Below, piece after piece: positions 35,085 to 43,932 of a stretch of DNA of 64,000 bases. A program made the position numbers and the translations under genes. The stretch lies in contig CALXOW010000002.1 in NCBI GenBank assembly GCA_944390115.1, positions 1-64,000 of the forward strand, in the 5' to 3' direction. A model generated the notes under the pieces. That model searched no databases. It was not told the origin of the DNA and was given only the letters and a program-made list of their open reading frames with translations. Source of the DNA: an uncultured Anaerobiospirillum sp. (lineage in GTDB: Bacteria; Pseudomonadota; Gammaproteobacteria; Enterobacterales; Succinivibrionaceae). Position 1 is the stretch's first letter; the number at the start of each line of letters is the position of its first letter.

Positions 35085-35927
35085 ATGCACAAAGTTTTAT
35101 TGAAAGGACGCGCCATTGAGCACTCGTACCAAGAGGGCAAGATTAAGACTCCGGTCTTAAAGGGCGTCGACATCGATATCGAAGCCTCGGTCATGACGGC
35201 GATTGTCGGTAAGTCAGGCTCAGGTAAGAGCACGCTGCTCCATATCTTGGGCACGCTCGACACCCCCAATAAAGGCGTGATTTACTTTCAAAACACCAAT
35301 ATCTTGACCTTGAGTGCACGCGAAAAGGCCCGTTTTCGTAATCGGCGCCTAGGCTTTGTCTATCAATTTCACCATCTGCTGGGCGACTTTAACGCGCTTG
35401 AGAACGTGATGCTGCCCTTGCTAATTGACAAGGTGAAGCCGTCGTTAGCGCGCGATCGTGCTTCGTACTTGTTAGAGCGGGTGGGTCTTGCCGACGTGAT
35501 GCGCCATCTGCCCAGCGAAATGTCAGGCGGTGAGCGCCAGCGTGTCGCCATTGCCCGTGCCTTGGTCTATTCCCCTGATTTGGTTCTAGCCGATGAGCCG
35601 ACTGGCAACCTCGACGAGCAAAACGCCAATCTGGTCTTTAATTTATTCCGCGAACTGGTGCACGACGAAGGCGCCGCAGTCGTGATGGTGACCCACGATC
35701 GCACCCTGGCCCAAAAGTGCGACCACTGCTTTGAGATGGTCGATGGCGTGATTGTCAATGGCACCTTTGACGATGCGGTCACGCTGGAGCCAGAAGCCGA
35801 CGAGGATTACGATGAGAAGCCGGGGACAATGGCTTCCACGATCCCAGACTATAAGGTCAAGGGCGAGCAGGCTAAGCCTAAGCTTAAGCGCTCAAGTGAA
35901 GCTGTGATTTTTGATCAGGAGCGGTGA
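35085..35927 (+). CDS. lolD: Lipoprotein-releasing ATPase LolD
   Basis: The ATP-binding subunit of LolCDE. The 280-residue product shows Walker A (GKSGSGKST), signature MSGGERQRVAIARAL, Walker B LVLADEPTG and the H-loop VMVTHD. A C-terminal extension of about 50 residues, acidic then basic, is absent from E. coli LolD (233 residues). The ATG at 35085 follows GGGAG; a TTG two codons earlier is less likely. Its stop codon overlaps the lolE start (TGATG), implying translational coupling. Confidence 0.94.
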   Translation: MHKVLLKGRAIEHSYQEGKIKTPVLKGVDIDIEASVMTAIVGKSGSGKSTLLHILGTLDTPNKGVIYFQNTNILTLSAREKARFRNRRLGFVYQFHHLLGDFNALENVMLPLLIDKVKPSLARDRASYLLERVGLADVMRHLPSEMSGGERQRVAIARALVYSPDLVLADEPTGNLDEQNANLVFNLFRELVHDEGAAVVMVTHDRTLAQKCDHCFEMVDGVIVNGTFDDAVTLEPEADEDYDEKPGTMASTIPDYKVKGEQAKPKLKRSSEAVIFDQER

Positions 35928-37615
35928 TGCTGAAGCTGAAGTTAGCCCTGCGCTTTGTGCGCTCACGCCGTAAGGGAGCGCTCACGCGCTTTATCTCCTT
36001 TGCCTCGACCTGTGGCATCGCAATCGGCGTCTTTGCTGCCATCGTGGGCTTTTCGGCCATGAACGGCTTTGAATATGAGCTCGAGCATCGGGTGCTCTCG
36101 ATTATTCCGTCGGCCCAGCTCAATTCATCGGAGCCGTACTTTAGCGATCCTGATGATTTGCAGCATGTGTTGTCCTTAGGATCAGGCATCGTAGCGACAT
36201 CGCCTGCGATCGACCAACGCGCGATTGTTTCGGCCAACCGCGCCTTTGCGCCGCTCATGATTTCGGGCATTCAAAGCGCGCAAGAAAAGAAGGTGATCGC
36301 TATTCAGCGCTTTGTCAGCATTGATCTCGACTGCTTAAATGGCAAGCTCCATCCGGCCTTAAGTGGTAAGTGTGACTTAGGCTCCTCCAAGGATCGGACC
36401 TCGTGGGTCAATCAACACATCGAGCTGGATGACAGCGCCGATAATATCTTGGGCTATGCCACGGAAACCGATCAGGGCAAGGTCTTAGCAAGCTTACGCG
36501 CCCAGGCTAAGGAAACCGAAGTGGCCTTGGAGGAGCACAGCGGCACCCATCTTCAGGCTGGTACCAGTGCCACCGGGCAGCTCAACGCCGGGGCCGGTAT
36601 TGGTGTGGGTAACGCCATTAGCGGCGTGGTCCAGTCCAAGACGGAGTTATCTGAGATTACCTTAGAGGAAATTGCCGCCGCGCGCGCCCACAGCTCGGGC
36701 TCGGTGGCCTATAGCCCTGAGGCCGATCCCTTTAGTACGGGGATGGGCAGCTCGCAAGATAGCAGCACCTTGCCACGCATTATCTTAGGTTCGGGCATTG
36801 CCAAGAAGCTGGAAGTAGGCGTGGGCGATGAAATCAACGTCGTGACCTTAGATAACACTGCGCTTGAGCAAAATGAAACCATGAAGGCAGGTAGCATCAA
36901 GCGCTCCTTGAAGACGCCACAGCGCCACAAGGCGGTGGTGATCGGCATTATCCATATCGGCGGTCAGCTGGATTCGGCGATCTCCTTGATGAACTTTGAC
37001 GATCTCAAGACGATTGCCAATTTGCAGGGGCCAAACAGCATTCATATTCGCACGAGCGATCAACAAAGCACCAATCAAATCGTCTTTGCGGCGACCAGTG
37101 GCAAGATCAAGGAAAACGCCTATCTCTTGACCTGGATGAGTTCGCAGGGCAAGCTCTACCACGACATCCAGATGATCCGCCAGATAATGTTTATCTCCAT
37201 GTTCTTAGTCTTGGCGGTGGCGTGCTTTAATATCATCTCGAATTTGATGATGCTGGTCGGCGAGAAACGCCGTGAAATCGCGATTTTGCTCACGATGGGC
37301 ATGAAGCCGCGCCACGTGATCACCACCTTTTCGCTTATGGCCTTGATCTCAGGCGGCTATGGCGCCTTAATCGGCCTAGTCTTGGGTGTGGCTACGTCCT
37401 TGACCCTAACGCCGCTGACCCTGTCCTTTAAGGACTGGTTTGGCTTTGATCTCTTAAACGAAGAGGTGTACTTCATCAACTTCATTCCATGCCGCTTAGA
37501 GGTCATGGATGTGGTCTTGGTGCTGACCATTTCCTTAGTCATGAGCTGGCTTGCAGCGCTTTACCCGGCGTTCCGGGCAGCCCGCATTGCTCCAGCCAAA
37601 GAGTTAAATCTGTAG
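35927..37615 (+). CDS. lolE: Lipoprotein-releasing system permease LolE with periplasmic insertion
   Basis: The second permease of LolCDE. FtsX/MacB architecture: first helix in FASTCGIAIGVFAAIVGFSAMNGFE, a periplasmic domain, then three helices in the last 150 residues, ending AALYPAFRAARIAPAKEL. At 562 residues it is about 150 longer than E. coli LolE. The excess is a Ser/Ala/Gly/Thr-rich insertion at about residues 155-285 of the periplasmic domain, probably a surface loop. AGGAG lies upstream of the ATG, which overlaps the lolD stop. Confidence 0.9.
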   Translation: MLKLKLALRFVRSRRKGALTRFISFASTCGIAIGVFAAIVGFSAMNGFEYELEHRVLSIIPSAQLNSSEPYFSDPDDLQHVLSLGSGIVATSPAIDQRAIVSANRAFAPLMISGIQSAQEKKVIAIQRFVSIDLDCLNGKLHPALSGKCDLGSSKDRTSWVNQHIELDDSADNILGYATETDQGKVLASLRAQAKETEVALEEHSGTHLQAGTSATGQLNAGAGIGVGNAISGVVQSKTELSEITLEEIAAARAHSSGSVAYSPEADPFSTGMGSSQDSSTLPRIILGSGIAKKLEVGVGDEINVVTLDNTALEQNETMKAGSIKRSLKTPQRHKAVVIGIIHIGGQLDSAISLMNFDDLKTIANLQGPNSIHIRTSDQQSTNQIVFAATSGKIKENAYLLTWMSSQGKLYHDIQMIRQIMFISMFLVLAVACFNIISNLMMLVGEKRREIAILLTMGMKPRHVITTFSLMALISGGYGALIGLVLGVATSLTLTPLTLSFKDWFGFDLLNEEVYFINFIPCRLEVMDVVLVLTISLVMSWLAALYPAFRAARIAPAKELNL

Positions 37616-37648
37616 GCCCATTGGGTCTGTCTTGTTGGGAGAGATGCT

Positions 37649-38206
37649 ATGCCTAAAGCTTTAGTGGCTTATGCTAACGGTTCTGAGGATATGGAGGTAA
37701 CGGCGGTTGCCTCGATTTTATGCCGTGGTGGCGTTGAGGTGGTTCGTGCCGCCATCATTCCTGAGGGCAAGGAAATCGTGCTCTCGCACGGCCAGCGCAC
37801 CCTGTGCGATGTGAATATTACGCAGTGCAAGGGGCAACAATACGATCTGATCGTAGTCCCAGGGGGCTTAGAGGGCTCCAAGAACTGCGCGGGCTGCCCA
37901 GTTTTAACTGAGCTGTTAAAGGAGCAAAAGGCCGCTGGTCGTTATATCGGTGCGATCTGCGCCGCTCCAGGCTTTGTCTTAGAGCACCACGGCTTAATCG
38001 GTGAGGCTCAGGCCACGGGCTATCCAGGCTGCAGCGATAACATCAAGCACTACACCGGTGCAGGCACCACCATTGATACAGGTGCCAAGATCGTCACCGG
38101 CAAGGGCCCAGCCTTTGCCATCGACTTTGGCTTAGCTTGCCTCTCAGTCTTAGTACCAGAGGCCACTTTAGCTCAGGTTAAGGCCGGTATGCTCTACCAA
38201 GGCTAA
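37649..38206 (+). CDS. yajL: DJ-1/YajL family protein
   Basis: A DJ-1/PfpI superfamily protein; family members act as oxidative-stress chaperones or glyoxalase/deglycase-like enzymes. The 185-residue product has the conserved Glu in GSEDMEV, the nucleophile elbow IGAICAAPGFVL with the reactive Cys, and YDLIVVPGGLEGSKN. GGGAGAGATGCT precedes the ATG. It follows lolE by 33 bp and could be cotranscribed. Length fits YajL; the enzymatic role of this family is debated. Confidence 0.9.
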   Translation: MPKALVAYANGSEDMEVTAVASILCRGGVEVVRAAIIPEGKEIVLSHGQRTLCDVNITQCKGQQYDLIVVPGGLEGSKNCAGCPVLTELLKEQKAAGRYIGAICAAPGFVLEHHGLIGEAQATGYPGCSDNIKHYTGAGTTIDTGAKIVTGKGPAFAIDFGLACLSVLVPEATLAQVKAGMLYQG

Positions 38207-38226
38207 ACCAAGCCAAAATAAGAAAA

Positions 38227-38288
38227 AAATTGAAAGGCGTGCCTTAGGGGTGCCACCGTGGTGGTGTCCTTGGGGCGCGCCTTTTGCG
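38227..38288 (+). terminator. Hairpin terminator after yajL
   Basis: An imperfect long stem: AAAGGCGTGCC with GGCGCGCCTTTT, enclosing paired GGTGCCACC/GGTGGTGTCC stretches. Confidence 0.65.
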
Positions 38289-38365
38289 CCTTGCCGCCAC
38301 TAGCGGCCCCGTACGCCTGGCCCCGGCCTCGGCGCAACCCCTTGAGGACGCTGTCGGGCGCCCTT

Positions 38366-38394
38366 TTGCGCTTTGGCTGAGCACGTGCGATAAT
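38366..38394 (+). promoter_or_regulatory. Possible sigma-70 promoter of pheS
   Basis: TTGCGC (38366-38371), 17-bp spacer, GATAAT (38389-38394), about 105 bp before pheS. Two mismatches to consensus in the -35. Confidence 0.4.
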
Positions 38395-38456
38395 TGCTTG
38401 ATTTTGCTGGGCTCAAAAGCGCACTTTTAAGCCATTTGAGCTCAAAAGTTGGGTAG

Positions 38457-39482
<1,026 letters not shown>

Positions 39483-39526
39483 GGCAAAAGCTAGTGCCCA
39501 GGGGGGGGCCCGCTAGCCTGCCCGAT

Positions 39527-39645
39527 GAGCGCAGCTAACGTGCCTGTGAGCGCAGCTAACGTGCCTGTGAGCGCAGCTAGCCTGCCTAGTGAGCGCAGCT
39601 AACGTGCCTGTGGGCCCAGCTAGCCTGCCTGGTGAGCCCGTGGGC
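39527..39645 (+). repeat. 21-22 bp tandem repeat, 5-6 units, between pheS and pheT
   Basis: GAGCGCAGCTAACGTGCCTG units at 39527, 39548, 39569 (22 bp variant), 39591 and 39612, then a partial unit. Units 1, 2 and 4 are identical over 21 bp. They contain the pronounced AGCTAACG/AGCTAGCC core. Confidence 0.9.
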
Positions 39646-39762
39646 GCAACAAGCACCTTGCTTAACGTCATTTTCTCAGTTTTTCACTAGTCCCTGCCCG
39701 CATCTTAAGGCCGACTTGGCGTCGGCCGGGGCGTAAGAGCAGGGGGCTAGAGGTTTTTTAGT

Positions 39763-42141
39763 ATGAAGTTCAATAAAAGTTGGGTTGATGAGTGGGTCGC
39801 TAACAACTTAAGCGCCCAAGAGCTCTCCGATGCCATTACTATGGCCGGTTTAGAGGTGGACACCTGCGAGCCGGTATGCGGCGACTTCTCGCAAGTCGTC
39901 GTTGCCTCGGTCGTGGAGTGCTGGGATCACCCTGATTCCGATCACTTACACGTCACCAAGGTGGACGCCGGTCAAGGCGAGCTCTTGCAGATCGTGTGTG
40001 GTGCTCCTAATTGCCGCGCCGGTTTGAAGGTTGCCTGCGCTTTAGTCGGCGCCCAGGTCGGTGATCTCAAGATCAAAAAGGCTAAGCTGCGTGGCGTTGA
40101 GTCTAGCGGTATGCTCTGCTCGTATCGTGAGCTGGGTATGTCCGAAGATCACAACGGCATTATGGAGCTGCCTGAGGACGCCCCAATTGGTGTCGATCTG
40201 CACGAATACATGCAGTTAAACGACAGCACCATTGACGTCGACTTAACCACCAATCGTCCTGATTGCTTGAGCATTCGCGGTATCGCCCGTGAGGTTGCCG
40301 TATTAACTCACGGCACGGTCAAGGAGCCTGCTTTAACTGAGGTTCCAGCTACCATCGCTGATACCTTCCCGGTTACGGTGGAAGATGGCACCGCTTGCCC
40401 ACGCTACTTAGGTCGTGTCATTCGCGGCGTCAACCAAAAGGCAGTTTCGCCCCTGTGGATGACCGAGAAGCTGCGTCGCTGCGGCATTCGTTCGGTTTCG
40501 CCAATCGTCGATGTCACCAATTACGTGATGTTAGAGTTAGGCCAGCCGCTGCACTCCTTTGACTTAAACCGTCTGCACGACGGGATCGTGGTCCGTTTTG
40601 CTAAGGAAGGCGAGACCTTAGTCCTGCTCTCGGGCGAAAAAGTTGACCTCACCCCTAACACCTTAGTGATTGCCGACAGCCAGGGCCCATTAGGCCTTGC
40701 TGGTATCTTTGGCGGCGAGAGCTCGGGCATCAATGAGGAGACCCACGATGTCTTCTTAGAGGCCGCTTTCTTCGCACCTCTGGCGATCAAGGGCCGCGCT
40801 CGCCACTACGGCTTAAAGACCGATGCTTCGCACCGCTTTGAGCGTGGTGTTGACCCACAATTACAGCGCCGCGCCATGGAGCGTGCCACCGAGCTGTTAT
40901 TACAGGTCGGCGGCGGTGAGGCAGGTCCAATTGTTGAGGTCGCTTGCGAAAGCGAGCTCAAGGCCGAGCACCACATCAACTTACGCTTAGATCGTTTAGC
41001 CAAGGTCTTAGGCTGCGCGGTTCCAGTTTCTGAGGTCGAGCACATCTTAGCTACCTTAGGCTTAAACCCAGTTAAGACTGAGACGGGCTACACCACCACA
41101 GCTCCTTCCTTCCGCTTTGATCTCGAGATCGAAGAGGACTTAATCGAGGAAGTTGCTCGTATCTACGGCTACAACCAGATTCCAAACACGCTGCCAATGG
41201 CCACTATGGTCATGAGCGCTGAGAAGGAAGAGGTCTTAACGGCCCGTGCCTTACGCCACAGCTTAGTCCAGTCGGGCTACCAAGAGGCGATCACTTACTC
41301 CTTCACTGAGCCTAAGGCCTTAAAGGTCTTCAGCGACCAAGAGCCAATGGTGTTAGCTAACCCAATCTCGGTTGAGATGTCGGCGATGCGTACCAGCCTG
41401 CTGGCAGGCCTGGCCTTAGCTGCCAAGTACAACGTCAACCGCCAGCAAAAGCGTGTCCGTCTCTTTGAGCTGGGCTTAAGCTACAACCCAGATGAAAAGG
41501 CTGAGTTTGGCGTGCGTCAAGAGCCAATGATCGCCGGTATCGCCATCGGTGACGCTGAGACCGAGAGCTGGGCTCACCCAAGCCGCCATGTCGACTTCTT
41601 CGACATCAAGGGCGACGTTGAGGCGATGTTAGCTTTAACCGCTCGTCCTGAGGCTTACCGCTGGCAGGTCACCACTTGCCCATTCTTACACCCAGGTCAG
41701 GGTGCCGACCTCTACTTTGAGGGCCGTAAGGTAGGCTGCGTGGGTATGCTCCACCCAACTGCCCAAAAGGCTTTAGGCTTCAAGCAACAGGTCGCAGTCT
41801 TTGAGATTGAGCGTGCCGCCCTTGCGACCCGCATCATTCCGCAAAGCCGTGAGATCTCGAAGTTCCCAGCAGTTCGTCGTGACTTTGCCTTCGTCTTAGA
41901 TCAGAAGTATCACGCTGACGAGCTGGTAGCTGAGATCAAAAACGCCGGTGGTGCTCTGGTCAGCGACGTCACGATCTTCGACGTCTTCGCAAGCGAGAGC
42001 TTAGGCGACAAGCGTTCGCTCGCCTTAGGGGTCACCTTGCACGACAACAGCCACACCTTAGAGGATGCTGAGGTTGAGGCCGTGGTCGCCAAGATCTTAG
42101 AGGCGGTCAAGACCAAGTTTGACGCCACCTTACGTCAGTAA
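39763..42141 (+). CDS. pheT: Phenylalanine--tRNA ligase beta subunit
   Basis: The tRNA-binding and editing subunit of phenylalanyl-tRNA synthetase. The 792-residue protein is near E. coli length (795) and starts with KFNKSWVDEWV. It has the EMAP/tRNA-binding-like domain at about 40-150 (VVASVVECWDHPDSDHLHVTKVD), the B3/B4 editing region near 200-400 (YVMLELGQPLHSFDL), the catalytic-like core and the C-terminal anticodon-binding ferredoxin fold (SKFPAVRRDFAFVL). AGAGG precedes the ATG. Confidence 0.97.
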   Translation: MKFNKSWVDEWVANNLSAQELSDAITMAGLEVDTCEPVCGDFSQVVVASVVECWDHPDSDHLHVTKVDAGQGELLQIVCGAPNCRAGLKVACALVGAQVGDLKIKKAKLRGVESSGMLCSYRELGMSEDHNGIMELPEDAPIGVDLHEYMQLNDSTIDVDLTTNRPDCLSIRGIAREVAVLTHGTVKEPALTEVPATIADTFPVTVEDGTACPRYLGRVIRGVNQKAVSPLWMTEKLRRCGIRSVSPIVDVTNYVMLELGQPLHSFDLNRLHDGIVVRFAKEGETLVLLSGEKVDLTPNTLVIADSQGPLGLAGIFGGESSGINEETHDVFLEAAFFAPLAIKGRARHYGLKTDASHRFERGVDPQLQRRAMERATELLLQVGGGEAGPIVEVACESELKAEHHINLRLDRLAKVLGCAVPVSEVEHILATLGLNPVKTETGYTTTAPSFRFDLEIEEDLIEEVARIYGYNQIPNTLPMATMVMSAEKEEVLTARALRHSLVQSGYQEAITYSFTEPKALKVFSDQEPMVLANPISVEMSAMRTSLLAGLALAAKYNVNRQQKRVRLFELGLSYNPDEKAEFGVRQEPMIAGIAIGDAETESWAHPSRHVDFFDIKGDVEAMLALTARPEAYRWQVTTCPFLHPGQGADLYFEGRKVGCVGMLHPTAQKALGFKQQVAVFEIERAALATRIIPQSREISKFPAVRRDFAFVLDQKYHADELVAEIKNAGGALVSDVTIFDVFASESLGDKRSLALGVTLHDNSHTLEDAEVEAVVAKILEAVKTKFDATLRQ

Positions 42142-42154
42142 GGATAAAAAAAAT

Positions 42155-42204
42155 GGCAGCCCCTTAGGGCTGCCGCCTCAGGCCGCCTCATACGAGGCGG
42201 CTTT
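42155..42204 (+). terminator. Hairpin terminator of pheT
   Basis: GGCAGCCCC-TTA-GGGCTGCC followed by GCCGCCTC-ATAC-GAGGCGGC and TTTC. Two consecutive stems with a short U-tract. Confidence 0.7.
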
Positions 42205-42367
42205 CTGGCAGCAAGAGGGTTGGGCTCAAAGCTTGCGCGCGTACTTTGAGCCCAGCGCTTTTATCTGAAGTTGCGGTAAAAATCACCAACTGGCATTTCT
42301 TTGCACCAATTGCTTGGCGCCCTTGCGATAATAACAGGGGGCGTAAGCCCACTTAGGTGAGGTAGTT

Positions 42368-42703
42368 ATGGCACAAGAAGGCTTAAAGAATTTAGATCAG
42401 GGCTTGCTTGAGCTCGAGGCATTAGTCAAAGAGCTTGAGAACAGCAATTTGAGCATTGATGATGCGATCGAAAAGTACGCTCAGGGCATGGAGCTGGCGG
42501 TCGCCTGCCGTCGCAGCTTAAACGACATGTCCCGTAAGGTCGCAATTGTGCGCGAAAAGGCCATGCGCGATATGAATGAGTTAAATCAAGCCGAGGCCGC
42601 CCAGGCTCAGCAGCTGGGGGCCCAGCCGAACGCTATCCCTAATGCTCAGGTCGCAGGTCAGATGCCAGGTTTGCCGAGCAATGGCAATCAAGGCTCATGG
42701 TAG
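42368..42703 (+). CDS. xseB: Exodeoxyribonuclease VII small subunit
   Basis: XseB helps XseA degrade single-stranded DNA. A helical hairpin of about 75 residues (LLELEALVKELENSNLSIDDAIEKYAQGMEL) gives the Pfam-type signature. Residues 78-111 are an Ala/Gln/Pro/Gly-rich tail that extends the 80-residue E. coli protein. GAGG lies before the ATG. ispA and dxs follow, the conserved xseB-ispA-dxs order. A GGTAGCG repeat starts at its stop codon. Confidence 0.94.
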   Translation: MAQEGLKNLDQGLLELEALVKELENSNLSIDDAIEKYAQGMELAVACRRSLNDMSRKVAIVREKAMRDMNELNQAEAAQAQQLGAQPNAIPNAQVAGQMPGLPSNGNQGSW

Positions 42704-42787
42704 CGCCGAGATATTGGTAGCGCCTAGATAGAGGTAGCGTCCTAGGTTGGCGTAGCGCTACATGGTAGCGTTAGGATCGTGGTAGCG
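42699..42787 (+). repeat. GGTAGCG-containing degenerate repeats at the xseB end
   Basis: GGTAGCG occurs at 42699, 42716, 42733, 42764 and 42781, with GCGTAGCG at about 42750, at 13-17 bp spacing. The first copy contains the xseB TAG stop. Confidence 0.7.
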
Positions 42788-42838
42788 CGGTGCGCTGTGA
42801 GGTAGTTCTGCCCCAAGCTTGGGGTTAAGGAGCGGACG

Positions 42839-43792
42839 ATGGCATGTGCCGATAATTTGGTGTCCTTTGGACAGCGCGTTAATGATTTTCTCAAGCGCAA
42901 GATTGAGAGCTTGCCCGATGAGCCTAAAGAGCTCAAGCAGGCCATGGCCTATGCGCTGCTGCAAGGCGGCAAGCGCGTGCGTCCGTACCTGGTCTATACC
43001 GTAGGGCGCGAGTTTAATGCCTCGGTCTATCAGCTCGATTACCCGGCTGCCGCCGTGGAGTGCATCCATGCTTACTCCTTAATCCACGACGATATGCCGG
43101 AGATGGATAACGATATGCTGCGCCGGGGCCAGCCGACGGTGCACGCCAAATTTGGCGCTGCGACCGCGCTCTTGGCCGGTGATACGCTCCAGGCCTTGGC
43201 CTTTGATATCTTGACTGACGCCAAGTGCACGATCGCAGGCGAGGTTAAGGCGCAAATGTGTGCTTGCTTAGCGCAGGCCGCAGGTTTTGTGGGTATGTGC
43301 GGCGGTCAGGCCTTGGACTTAAAGGCTGAGCACCACAAGCTTACCCAAGCTCAGTTAGAGCACATGCATTCCTTGAAGACCGGCGCCTTGATTTTGTGCG
43401 CGGTCAAGTTAGGTTACATGACCGCACGCTACCAAGAGGCCTACGACAATGCTCAAGGCGATCGTATGAGCCAGGCCTTTGGCTTTGTCGAGCAGCCGCA
43501 GTTAAAGCGCGAACAAGAGCTCTTAACCACCTTTGGTAAAAAGCTCGGCCTGGCCTTCCAGGTCTGGGATGACGTCTTGGATGTGGCCGGCGATACCGCA
43601 ACCTTAGGTAAGACCGTGGGCTCGGATGTCGCTAACGATAAGAGCACCTTTGTTACCTTGTTAGGTTTAGAGGGCGCCAAGAGTTACGCCGGTGCTTTGG
43701 CTCAAGAGGCCAAGGCGGCGCTGGCGCAGCTGCCGTGCCAGAGCAAGGAGCTGGCAGCATTTGTCGACTTTGTGGTCACGCGCGACCACTAA
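42839..43792 (+). CDS. ispA: Farnesyl diphosphate synthase
   Basis: A polyprenyl synthase making C15 farnesyl-PP from DMAPP and two IPP in the cytoplasm. The 317-residue protein has LLQGGKRVRPYL, the first Asp-rich motif LIHDDMPEMDNDMLRRG and the second DDVLDVAGD, with GGQALDL and KTGALI between. AAGGAG precedes the ATG. It lies between xseB and dxs, together supplying isoprenoid precursors. About 20 residues longer than E. coli IspA, mainly in the helix H region (GDRMSQAFGFVEQPQLK). Confidence 0.95.
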   Translation: MACADNLVSFGQRVNDFLKRKIESLPDEPKELKQAMAYALLQGGKRVRPYLVYTVGREFNASVYQLDYPAAAVECIHAYSLIHDDMPEMDNDMLRRGQPTVHAKFGAATALLAGDTLQALAFDILTDAKCTIAGEVKAQMCACLAQAAGFVGMCGGQALDLKAEHHKLTQAQLEHMHSLKTGALILCAVKLGYMTARYQEAYDNAQGDRMSQAFGFVEQPQLKREQELLTTFGKKLGLAFQVWDDVLDVAGDTATLGKTVGSDVANDKSTFVTLLGLEGAKSYAGALAQEAKAALAQLPCQSKELAAFVDFVVTRDH

Positions 43793-43932
43793 AGAGCATA
43801 TCCCTGAACTTTGGGGCGAGCCCCTAGTTTTGGGCTGGGCCCCTTTTGTTTTTGGGAATACCCCTGCGGGGGTAAGAGGATTGGGCTGTGAGGGAAATGA
43901 CCTAAGAGCGCTCTTAGGTCAAAAAGGCGTTA

